A stretch of 5,738 nt of DNA. Source: Planctomycetota bacterium. Its GTDB lineage: Bacteria; Planctomycetota; Phycisphaerae; Tepidisphaerales; Tepidisphaeraceae. Below the pieces are notes generated by a model that saw only the letters and a program-made list of their open reading frames with translations, had not been told where the DNA came from and made no database searches. The DNA is taken from NCBI GenBank assembly GCA_029777755.1, contig JAKORQ010000067.1:1-5738 (forward strand), in the 5' to 3' direction. The translations under genes and the position numbers were made by a program. Of the stretch, positions 1 through 5,686 are shown in pieces (positions within the stretch are counted from its first letter, which is position 1; every line of letters starts with the position of its first letter).

Positions 1-15
1 TGAGACGATCGGAAA

Positions 16-38
16 GCCGGGCAGGGTGCCCGGCCTAC
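16..38 (-). repeat. GTAG-headed REP-like palindrome
   Basis: On the minus strand the tetranucleotide GTAG (35-38) is directly followed by an 8-bp perfect stem, GCCGGGCA pairing with TGCCCGGC, around a 3-base CCC loop. An additional outer pairing, GATCGG at 7-12 with CCGATC at 44-49, could enclose it. The GTAG head plus stem-loop layout matches the general form of bacterial REP elements associated with RAYT transposases. Only one copy is visible in the window, so repetitiveness cannot be shown. Read on the plus strand the structure is followed by a pyrimidine-rich run (50-63), so it could instead be a terminator for a plus-strand gene entering from the left. Confidence 0.4.
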
Positions 39-66
39 TTGCGCCGATCTTCTTTTCTTCTTCGCC

Positions 67-95
67 AAACAAAAAGGCCCGGGGCATCCCCCGGG
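67..95 (-). terminator. intrinsic terminator of leuA
   Basis: On the minus strand, 36 bases after the leuA stop codon, CCCGGGG (89-95) pairs perfectly with its complement (78-84) around a GATG loop. It is followed by CC and then TTTTTGTTT (75-67). This is a textbook Rho-independent terminator and implies that leuA is the last gene of its transcript. On the plus strand the same stem is followed by the weaker T-rich run TCTTTGTTCT, so partial bidirectional action is possible. Confidence 0.87.
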
Positions 96-131
96 TCTTT
101 GTTCTGCCTTCCTTGTGATCTCAACAGATCA

Positions 132-1691
132 TCACGGATGTTCCATCGAGAGTTGCGGATGCATCCGCTCTTCTCTCGCGGCGGCCGAGCGCAGACGGTT
201 GATCGCCGCCAGGTACGCCAAGGCCGACGCTTCCAGAATGTCGGTTGACAGTCCTCTGCCGCGCAGCTTCTTGCCGGAGTGCTCGATCTCGATCTGCACC
301 TCGCCCTGGGCGTCCTTGCCGTGCGTCACTGCGCGGATGCGATAGTCCAGCAGCTTGCAGGTCACGCCGGTCATGCGCTGGATCACCGAGTAGATCGCAT
401 CCACCGGGCCATCGCCCACCGACGCGTCGGTGACCAGGTCGCCATTGGTGTCGCGCAGTGTCACGCTGGCGGTGGGGATGGCGCCCGAGCCGGCCGTCAC
501 CTGCATGCCCACCAGCGTCCATACCTCCTGCCCGATCTCCAGCTGGTCGTCGATCAGCGCCTCGATATCCTCGTCGAACACTTCCTTCTTCTTGTCGGCC
601 AGGGCCTTGAAGCGGGTAAATGCCGTCTCCAGCTGCTCCTCCGTCAGGTTGTAGCCCAGCTCCTGCGTGCGGGTGCGGAAGGCATGCCGGCCGGAGTGCT
701 TGCCCAGCACCAGCGTGTTCTGCGGGATGCCCACCGACTCCGGCGACATGATCTCGTATGTCTCGCGGAACTTCAGCACGCCATCCTGGTGGATCCCCGA
801 CTCGTGGGCGAAGGCATTCTGTCCCACGATAGCCTTGTTTCGCGGTACCACCAGGCCGGTCAGGCTCGATACCATTCGGCTGGTCGGGTAGATCTTGGTG
901 GCGTCGATACGGGTGTCCACCTTGTACACGTCATTGCGGACACGCAGCGCCATCACGATCTCCTCCAGTGCCGCATTGCCGGCACGCTCGCCGATGCCGT
1001 TGATGGTGCATTCCACCTGGCGGGCACCGTTCTCCACCGCCGCCAGCGAGTTGGCCACCGCCATGCCCAGGTCGTTGTGGCAGTGCGAGGAGAGGATGAT
1101 TCCCTTCTCGCGGATCGCCGGGATGCTCTCGATCAGGTACTTGAAGATCTCGCCGTATCCCTTGGGCGTGGCGTAGCCTACCGTGTCGGGGATGTTCAGC
1201 GTGGTGGCGCCGGCCTCGATGACCGCCTCGCAGATTTCCTTCAAGAATTCCAGCTCGGTGCGGCTGGCATCCTCCGGCGAAAACTCGATGTCATCGGTGT
1301 ACTGCCTTGCCTGCTTCACCGACTCAACCGAGATGCGGATGATGTCTTCCTTGCCCTTGCGCAGCTTGTGTTCGCGGTGGATCTTGCTGGTTGCGCAGAA
1401 CACATGGATGCGCGGCTTGGCGGCATGCTTCACCGCTTCGCCGGCCCGCTCGATATCCTTGGGCGTACAGCGCGCCAGGCCGCAGACCACGCTCTTGGTG
1501 ACTGTGGAGGCAATCGCCTGCACCGACTCGAAATCCCCGGGAGAGCTGATAGGAAAGCCCGCCTCGATGATGTCGACGCCGAGCAGCTCGAGCTGACGTG
1601 CGATCTCCAGCTTCTCCGGCAGCGTCAGTGTCGCGCCGGGGGATTGTTCGCCATCTCTCAGCGTCGTGTCGAAAATTCTGACCATCTCCAT
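132..1691 (-). CDS. leuA: 2-isopropylmalate synthase
   Basis: Condenses acetyl-CoA with 2-oxoisovalerate to give 2-isopropylmalate, the first committed step of leucine synthesis, in the cytoplasm. With the ATG at 1691 the product has 519 residues, close to the 523 of E. coli LeuA. The N-terminal TIM barrel (about 1-275) carries FDTTLRDGEQ (7-16, with R12 and D13), the metal-binding HCHND (H203, H205) and NGIGERAGN (231-239, N239). HESGIHQDG (296-304) contains the family's catalytic-type His. The C-terminal part (about 385-500, including GSGAIPTASVTL and GDGPVDA) is the LeuA dimer domain that binds leucine for feedback inhibition. The start at 1691 is preferred because AAAGGA (1701-1706) lies 9 bases upstream; the ATG at 1700 abuts that site, and extension to a TTG at 1748 would begin inside a terminator tail. 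No leuB, leuC or leuD is present. All expected catalytic residues are intact, and expression is probably controlled by the upstream attenuator. Confidence 0.97.
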   Translation of the reverse strand: MEMVRIFDTTLRDGEQSPGATLTLPEKLEIARQLELLGVDIIEAGFPISSPGDFESVQAIASTVTKSVVCGLARCTPKDIERAGEAVKHAAKPRIHVFCATSKIHREHKLRKGKEDIIRISVESVKQARQYTDDIEFSPEDASRTELEFLKEICEAVIEAGATTLNIPDTVGYATPKGYGEIFKYLIESIPAIREKGIILSSHCHNDLGMAVANSLAAVENGARQVECTINGIGERAGNAALEEIVMALRVRNDVYKVDTRIDATKIYPTSRMVSSLTGLVVPRNKAIVGQNAFAHESGIHQDGVLKFRETYEIMSPESVGIPQNTLVLGKHSGRHAFRTRTQELGYNLTEEQLETAFTRFKALADKKKEVFDEDIEALIDDQLEIGQEVWTLVGMQVTAGSGAIPTASVTLRDTNGDLVTDASVGDGPVDAIYSVIQRMTGVTCKLLDYRIRAVTHGKDAQGEVQIEIEHSGKKLRGRGLSTDILEASALAYLAAINRLRSAAAREERMHPQLSMEHP

Positions 1692-1700
1692 GTCGGACAT

Positions 1701-1706
1701 TCCTTT
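1701..1706 (-). promoter_or_regulatory. leuA ribosome binding site
   Basis: AAAGGA on the minus strand. Its spacing is 9 bases to the ATG at 1689-1691, 0 bases to the ATG at 1698-1700 and 15 bases to the ATG at 1683-1685. This favours the middle ATG as the leuA start. Confidence 0.65.
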
Positions 1707-1712
1707 CAGCTT

Positions 1713-1733
1713 GCCCCCGCACCATGCGGAGGC
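1713..1733 (-). other. hairpin just upstream of the leuA Shine-Dalgarno
   Basis: On the minus strand GCCTCCGCA (1725-1733) pairs with TGCGGGGGC (1713-1721) around the loop TGG. All nine positions pair, one of them as a G-U wobble. No U-tract follows, so it is not a terminator. It ends 6 bases before the AAAGGA site and starts 8 bases after the attenuator's U-rich tail. It might insulate or expose the ribosome binding site, or stabilise the 5' end of read-through transcripts; its role is inferred only from position. Confidence 0.45.
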
Positions 1734-1741
1734 GGGAACAT

Positions 1742-1775
1742 AAAACAAAAAGCCCTGCGAATCGCATCGCAGGGC
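1742..1775 (-). terminator. leuA attenuator terminator (segments 3:4)
   Basis: On the minus strand GCCCTGCGA (1767-1775) pairs perfectly with TCGCAGGGC (1752-1760) around a 6-base loop, followed immediately by TTTTTGTTTT (1751-1742). It is an intrinsic terminator placed between the leader peptide stop codon (1809) and the leuA start (1691). It therefore would stop transcripts before leuA unless disrupted. On the plus strand no T-run follows the stem, so it acts only in the leuA direction. It is not the terminator of the upstream GH9 gene, because a promoter and a leader peptide lie between them. Confidence 0.87.
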
Positions 1776-1808
1776 CGCTTGATTGCATTCACTTTTTACG
1801 GTTCGTCC

Positions 1809-1886
1809 CTACGAAGCGACAACGACATTGCTAAGGCCCAGAAGGGCCAGGTTAAGTCGAAGCGCATTGAGGGACACCCGAATCAT
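1809..1886 (-). CDS. leucine/valine-rich attenuation leader peptide
   Basis: A 25-codon reading frame from ATG (1884-1886) to TAG (1809-1811). It begins MIRVSLNALR, continues LNLALLG, and ends SNVVVAS. Seven residues are Leu, four are Val and one is Ile, so nearly half are branched-chain amino acids. The Leu codons are all of the CTN type (CTC, CTT, CTG). The stop codon lies 33 bases before a strong intrinsic terminator and 117 bases before leuA. By analogy with leuL and ilv leader peptides of enteric bacteria, its translation would sense charged tRNA-Leu: stalling at the Leu codons when leucine is scarce would allow read-through into leuA. There is no Shine-Dalgarno sequence before the ATG, but the predicted transcription start is only about 3 bases upstream, so it may be translated as a near-leaderless message. 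The open frame continues upstream past this ATG, but that part precedes the predicted promoter. Homology was not tested; the call rests on composition and position. Confidence 0.75.
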   Translation of the reverse strand: MIRVSLNALRLNLALLGLSNVVVAS

Positions 1887-1895
1887 GATCGGATA

Positions 1896-1924
1896 ATCAT
1901 CAGCAGCTTCATCGCGATTGTCAA
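1896..1924 (-). promoter_or_regulatory. predicted leuA leader promoter
   Basis: A perfect sigma-70-type -35 box, TTGACA (1919-1924), is followed after 17 bases by GATGAT (1896-1901), a 4-of-6 match to TATAAT. Transcription would start near the A at 1889, only about 3 bases before the leader peptide ATG. It lies in the gap after the GH9 gene and faces leuA. The region between the GH9 stop (2020) and this promoter holds only a 5-bp hairpin (2003-2015) without a U-tract, so some read-through from GH9 is also possible. Confidence 0.6.
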
Positions 1925-2019
1925 GGAAAAATCTCACCCTCTTGCCACCGATGGTCCCATGTCCACGCAATTCGCGGATTGAGACAGGCATGACCAGCCC
2001 GCTTGGCTGCGCCAACAGC

Positions 2020-4596
2020 TCACGGCAGGTACCACAGGCCGAACAGTTGATCCGGCCGCAGCGGGGCCGTCTTCAGCACCACCGACTTCTCCGGCGTCCA
2101 TCCTTCCGACATCAGCGTGGCCATGGCAAAGACAGTTGGCGCCATCGTCTCATGCACGGTGAACTCGTTCTGGGCGGTGGCGACATGGGGATGCACCATC
2201 CAGCGCCGCCACAGCGGCACATTCCGCTGTGATTCGTGGCTCACAAAATCGACGGCCCCATCGCCGGCGCCCGACTGCCACACCATGTTGCGGAACTGGT
2301 GGAAGATCGGCCCTCCGGTGATGCCGTAGATGGTGATCCCCGGGACCGGATCGACGATTCCATCGTCCTCGCTCATGGCATGTTGGATGTCGATGGGGTA
2401 AACAAAGCCGATCCCCGTGGTCCAGGACATACCCATGGGGTTGGCCCCGAGCATGAAGTTGGCATTGGCAACCGCCGCATCACGGTACTTGCTCTCACCG
2501 GTCAGGTGATAGGCGATCATCAGGCTGCGGTTGAAGTGCGTCATCGTGCTCGCTCCCCACGCCATCCAGTAGTCCTGATGTCGCGGCCAGGTGCACGGAT
2601 AGGGGGAACTGGCCAACTGCTGCAGAAGCAGATCGGCATCCTTAATGAACCAGTTGCGCCATTCGGCCACCAGGTCACCGGGCAGGGCGTCGCCCGCCTC
2701 GATGATGCTGTAATAGATCCAGGGCGAGTAATCCTTGCGACTGAACTGATGCTGGTATGGCTTGTGGGCGATTTTCGCCAGTTCCGGCACCTGCTCGAGG
2801 TAGCTTTTGTCCCCGGTCAGCAGATACAGGCGCAGCTTCGCATGGAGCAGGTACGGGTAAATGTGCTCATCCGTCTCGGTCCACTCGAAGGTGTAGCTAT
2901 CCCCCTTGCCGCGGTTCTTCTTGGCGTGGATGACTGTGTGGCCCAGCGAGTTTTCGGGGTTGTTGCCGAAGGCATAGGCTCGCTCGGCGGCCTGGCGATA
3001 GATGGCGGCATCCTCCGGATTGAAAGCCTGCACATGCTGCGCGTACTGCGCCGCGGCCGCCGCAAACAGCAGCGACGACCAGCGCGTCCGCTGGCTGAAG
3101 GCATAGTCGACATCGCCGTCGAGGGGCGGATGCGTCCAGGTCTCCAGCATGCCGGCCACGCCGCCGCGCTCGTCCATGCTGGCGCGGTAAAGCTCCAGGC
3201 CATACCGCGCCTCATCGAGCAGGTCGGGCACGCCGTTGCCTGACTCGGGGATGCGCAGTTGATTGTCCGTGAACTTGCCGGGCGCCCAGCCATAGGCATG
3301 CAGCATGTCAAAGACCGCCACGTGGTGCGGGTCGCGCGAGTCCCAGTCGGCGGCGTCATGCCAGCCGCCGGCCACGCCGGGAGTTTGCTTCGAGCGGTCG
3401 ATCGAGCCGCCGATCACATCGAAGACCTCGTATCCTCGGGGCCCCGGGGCGTGATGGGGGAAGTTGATGTGCTCTGACTCGTAGTAGGGGGCAGTCTTCG
3501 CCATGCGCCTCGTCCAGGGCGAGTAGTCGCTGGTGATCGCCATGCCCGCTCGCTGGTGGAACAATCCGCGCGCGGCGGTAAAGAACGCCGGGCCGTAGGC
3601 GTCGGCCGCGTGGACGAATGGCCAGGAGCGCCCCACCCCCGGCACGCTGATGAAGAACACTCCCTCTTCCTTCAGCCCCGCAAAGTCGGCGACATAAACA
3701 TCCTCGCCATACATCTCCGGGCGCTTCTCGGCGTCCGGCTCACGCTGGTACGGCGCGAACTTCGGGTTCTTCTCCACCAGCTCGATCTTGCCCTCCAACG
3801 CCACCTCGCCCGTCTGGGCATTGATTACTTCAAACCTGTCCAGGTGCGAGAGGTCCAGCGGGCCAAACCGGTACAGGTGAGCGCCCAGGTAGGCGCGCTT
3901 GTGCCCGGCATCCGGCAGGTAGCCCACCTGGTTGACCTTGATGGCGCGCGAAACCGTCGTCTTGCGGTCGTAGGTGAGGCTGACCCTGCGGCCATCCTGC
4001 AGGCGGATCTCGTAGCGGCAGCCATCCTTCATCGGCTCAGGCAACTCAAGATAGCTGTAGACCATGTAGCCAATCTGGAAGGTGCCCGCAAACTTCCTTC
4101 CCAACCCCGAGGAAACATACAGGCGATCGGCACGAGCCGGCTGCCTCGCGGATCTGTACGCCGCATCGTCAGCGCTTTGGATCGAGAAGTAGCTCGCCTC
4201 GCCGAGGCGTCTTTCACCGATGTTCTCGCGGGCCTGCGCCATGAACTTGTCTCGCAGCCTCCAGCGGGCGTGATATGCTCCCCAATCAGGATTGCGCGAT
4301 TTCTGCCCGTTGGCTTCCCATCGCTTTGCCGCATCACTGAGCTGCCCCCCGGAGAGGCGATCGATTTCCCTGAACAGCCTTTCGTCGTTGTTGGTCACGA
4401 CTATGACCCAGCGATCGGTCAGCACCAGCAGTTGCTCGACACCCTGGTACTCCGGCATGTGGATGGGGAAGCTTCCCTGGAGGCTGGGCGAGATCGAGAC
4501 GGTTGGGACATCGGAACCATCGAGTCCGTCGGCCGATGCCGACGATGACAGCCCCAGAATCGCGATAAGACCGACAGCAGCGAGATGCCTGCGCAT
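2020..4596 (-). CDS. secreted glycoside hydrolase family 9 protein
   Basis: GH9 enzymes cleave beta-1,4-glucans (mostly endoglucanases, some exo-glucosaminidases) by an inverting mechanism. The 858-residue product starts with a Sec signal peptide (1-22, cleavage after ASA). Residues about 23-215 are an extension I do not recognise. A cellulase N-terminal Ig-like (CelD_N) domain starts near IKVNQVGYLP (219-228) and runs to about 328. The (alpha/alpha)6-barrel catalytic domain (about 335-830) shows GGWHDAADWD (410-419) with the base pair of aspartates D414/D417, WGAS (680-683), FMLGANPMGMSWTTGIG (714-730), DPVPG (749-753) and NEFTVHETMAP with presumed acid E811. The usual substrate-binding HHR is QHA here (738-740), so specificity is uncertain. 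No CBM, dockerin or anchor is visible; the protein ends in LFGLWYLP. GGAG at 4605-4608 lies 8 bases before the ATG, supporting this start. It lies 125 bases downstream of the PEP-CTERM gene on the same strand and is likely co-transcribed, for exported polysaccharide degradation. Confidence 0.92.
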   Translation of the reverse strand: MRRHLAAVGLIAILGLSSSASADGLDGSDVPTVSISPSLQGSFPIHMPEYQGVEQLLVLTDRWVIVVTNNDERLFREIDRLSGGQLSDAAKRWEANGQKSRNPDWGAYHARWRLRDKFMAQARENIGERRLGEASYFSIQSADDAAYRSARQPARADRLYVSSGLGRKFAGTFQIGYMVYSYLELPEPMKDGCRYEIRLQDGRRVSLTYDRKTTVSRAIKVNQVGYLPDAGHKRAYLGAHLYRFGPLDLSHLDRFEVINAQTGEVALEGKIELVEKNPKFAPYQREPDAEKRPEMYGEDVYVADFAGLKEEGVFFISVPGVGRSWPFVHAADAYGPAFFTAARGLFHQRAGMAITSDYSPWTRRMAKTAPYYESEHINFPHHAPGPRGYEVFDVIGGSIDRSKQTPGVAGGWHDAADWDSRDPHHVAVFDMLHAYGWAPGKFTDNQLRIPESGNGVPDLLDEARYGLELYRASMDERGGVAGMLETWTHPPLDGDVDYAFSQRTRWSSLLFAAAAAQYAQHVQAFNPEDAAIYRQAAERAYAFGNNPENSLGHTVIHAKKNRGKGDSYTFEWTETDEHIYPYLLHAKLRLYLLTGDKSYLEQVPELAKIAHKPYQHQFSRKDYSPWIYYSIIEAGDALPGDLVAEWRNWFIKDADLLLQQLASSPYPCTWPRHQDYWMAWGASTMTHFNRSLMIAYHLTGESKYRDAAVANANFMLGANPMGMSWTTGIGFVYPIDIQHAMSEDDGIVDPVPGITIYGITGGPIFHQFRNMVWQSGAGDGAVDFVSHESQRNVPLWRRWMVHPHVATAQNEFTVHETMAPTVFAMATLMSEGWTPEKSVVLKTAPLRPDQLFGLWYLP

Positions 4597-4667
4597 GCAA
4601 AAGACTCCCCCTCCATCGCGCTGCGACGGAGACTATTTAGGCCGCACTCCAGTTACGCATCATGGCA

Positions 4668-4704
4668 GCTCTTCGCCGGCCTGCAACCCCGGCAAGCGAA
4701 GAGC
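4668..4704 (-). other. intercistronic hairpin without U-tract
   Basis: On the minus strand GCTCTTCGC (4696-4704) pairs perfectly with GCGAAGAGC (4668-4676), and GCCGG/CCGGC inside can form an alternative register. It starts 17 bases after the stop codon of the PEP-CTERM gene and ends about 70 bases before the GH9 start. No run of U follows, so it is not a classical Rho-independent terminator. It may protect the 3' end of the upstream message or mark a processing site in a two-gene transcript. No convincing separate promoter for the GH9 gene was seen in this gap. Confidence 0.5.
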
Positions 4705-4721
4705 CCCACGGCTTATTGGCA

Positions 4722-5567
4722 CTACCGCCGGCGACGACCGAGCAATGCAGTCCCTGCAAGTGCGACGATGCGCAGCGACGTCGGCTCGGGGATGGTGATG
4801 AACCCATTGGATCCCACGCTGAAGCCGGTAACGTGAACGCCCTGGAGCGTTGAGTTGTTGACGGCGACCTGCCCGGCGAACATGCCCACCCAACCGGCGG
4901 CTTTCGGCGTGGCATCGGTGTACTGGAGCGTTCCCAGTACATTGCCATCGCTATAGAGGGTAGCGGTGATCAGGGCGTTTCCCAAACCGTCGTTCACCGC
5001 GCTCAGGTCGAGCTGGTACTCCGTCTCTCCTGCCGAGAGGGTGTTTTCGCCGGTGAACAGGTAGTTGTCGACGACAGTAAAGTCGTTGTAGTTGTTCCAC
5101 TCTATCAGTTCGAACAGGACGTCGCCATTGCTGTTGGTTCCGTTCAGGCGGGCGACGTAGCCATAGTTGTTCGGTCCGGTCGTCTTGGGCAGCCGAACCC
5201 CCATGCCCACCGAGGTGGTCTGCGGGGCATCGCCGAAGTAGGTGAAGGTCATGCGGGCGTAGGTGTCGTTGAACAATCCATCGTACTGGACGGAGTTGTA
5301 GGTGCCCGTTGAACCGCCGGAAAGGAGGATCTGCGACGTGGTCACTGCGTACCGGCCAATCAGGCTCAGGTATCCGTCCTCGTACGTCGCAAACGCGTGG
5401 GCGTGAACGTCAGTTCGCCCCAACTGCCCGATCTGGGCGTACCCGAAATCACCACTTACGTCGGTATCAAAGCTCGTGACATAACTCGCCTGGGCTGATC
5501 CGGCAAAAAGGGAGACGGTCAGAACACTCGCGGCGAAGACACTTGCATGGCGCACGCTTGCCTTCAT
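4722..5567 (-). CDS. PEP-CTERM protein, probable lectin-like beta-sandwich
   Basis: An exported 281-residue protein of unknown exact role. Residues 1-27 are a signal peptide (MKASVRHASV start, hydrophobic core, cleavage near AQA). Residues about 29-252 are rich in Gly, Thr, Asn and aromatics. The pattern YGYVARLNG (135-143), FELIEWNN (152-159), YQLDLSAVNDG (184-194), ALITATLYSDG (198-208) and AAGWVGMFAG (223-232) suggests a LamG or concanavalin-like jelly-roll, often carbohydrate-binding; this is inferred from pattern only. The C-terminus is a PEP-CTERM sorting tail: IPEP (259-262), a hydrophobic stretch (about 264-277), then RRRR (278-281). Such tails are recognised by exosortase, which is not encoded here. 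An Arg (R266) inside the hydrophobic stretch is unusual. AGGAGG (5573-5578) lies 5 bases before the ATG, a strong start. The downstream GH9 gene suggests both act on an extracellular polysaccharide. Confidence 0.9.
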   Translation of the reverse strand: MKASVRHASVFAASVLTVSLFAGSAQASYVTSFDTDVSGDFGYAQIGQLGRTDVHAHAFATYEDGYLSLIGRYAVTTSQILLSGGSTGTYNSVQYDGLFNDTYARMTFTYFGDAPQTTSVGMGVRLPKTTGPNNYGYVARLNGTNSNGDVLFELIEWNNYNDFTVVDNYLFTGENTLSAGETEYQLDLSAVNDGLGNALITATLYSDGNVLGTLQYTDATPKAAGWVGMFAGQVAVNNSTLQGVHVTGFSVGSNGFITIPEPTSLRIVALAGTALLGRRRR

Positions 5568-5600
5568 GGCGTCCTCCTGTTCTGGAACAATGAATCAACA

Positions 5601-5659
5601 CGTCACCTGATCGCAACCGATGCCTCATGGGGTGACGGGTTTCAAAACTGAGCGATCAG
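5601..5659 (-). repeat. two interleaved inverted repeats upstream of PEP-CTERM gene
   Basis: Reading the minus strand, the arms are CTGATCGC (5652-5659), CGTCACC (5631-5637), GCGATCAG (5607-5614) and GGTGACG (5601-5607). The first pairs perfectly with the third (8 bp) and the second with the fourth (7 bp). The pairings cross, as in a pseudoknot or a pair of mutually exclusive stems. The first arm overlaps the predicted -10 box, so with that promoter it would act at DNA level, for example as an operator pair; with an upstream start the whole could fold in the RNA. No known riboswitch family is recognised. Confidence 0.4.
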
Positions 5660-5686
5660 TGTAAGTAATAACCAAGCGTTAATCAA
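5658..5686 (-). promoter_or_regulatory. candidate promoter for PEP-CTERM/GH9 genes
   Basis: TTGATT (5681-5686) and TACACT (5658-5663), each a 4-of-6 match to the sigma-70 consensus, are separated by 17 bases in an AT-rich patch that contrasts with the GC-rich surroundings. The start would fall near 5651, giving an untranslated leader of about 84 bases. A weaker TTGCAC lies further upstream. Nothing else recognisable is seen from 5687 to the window end. Confidence 0.42.

Larger units (their letters stand above)
1742..1889 (-). promoter_or_regulatory. transcription attenuator (leader RNA) of leuA
   Basis: The leader RNA contains four short segments arranged as in classical attenuators. Segment 1, GGCCC (1844-1848), lies in leader codons 13-15. 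Segment 2, GGGCC (1835-1839), lies in codons 16-18 and can pair with segment 1 across TTCT. Segment 3 starts with GGCCC (1772-1776), which can pair with segment 2 as an antiterminator. Segment 3 also forms the 5' arm of the terminator with segment 4 (1752-1760). A ribosome stalled near Leu codons 9-13 would cover segment 1, free segment 2 for pairing with 3, and block the terminator. The 2:3 pairing has only 5 strong pairs, weaker than typical enteric examples, so the details may differ. Another small hairpin, TTCGT with ACGAA (1804-1817), spans the leader stop codon and could modulate release. No T-box features are seen. Confidence 0.68.

Noticed and set aside
1692..1748. Extended leuA start at the TTG at 1748
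   Set aside because: It would start within the terminator U-rich tail and add residues unlike LeuA; the AAAGGA site fits the ATG at 1691.
1883..1900. Five-codon frame MIIRS whose stop overlaps the leader ATG (ATGA)
   Set aside because: It overlaps the predicted -10 box, so it would not be transcribed from that promoter; without a mapped upstream start, translational coupling is unsupported.
1742..1960. T-box riboswitch for leuA
   Set aside because: A GGTGGCA string occurs upstream near 1945-1951, but it is not beside the terminator, precedes the promoter, and no specifier stem or antiterminator bulge is visible.
279..1982. Long plus-strand open frame of 567 codons opposite leuA
   Set aside because: It lies antisense to a gene with an intact LeuA sequence, its translation is rich in His/Arg/Leu/Ala/Val in the low-complexity way typical of GC-rich shadows, and no family motif is seen.
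1809..2015. Full 68-codon minus-strand frame containing the leader peptide, with a strand pattern faintly like an integrase Arm domain
   Set aside because: The upstream part precedes the predicted promoter, no further integrase sequence follows, and the Leu/Val-rich end with stop and terminator before leuA is better explained as a leader peptide starting at 1886.
2003..2015. 5-bp hairpin TTGGC/GCCAA after the GH9 stop as a terminator
   Set aside because: The stem is short and no U-tract follows on the minus strand.
2236..4548. Long plus-strand frames (2236-3243 and 3556-4548) opposite the GH9 gene
   Set aside because: They are shadows of the GH9 coding frame with no recognisable motifs and no convincing ribosome binding sites.
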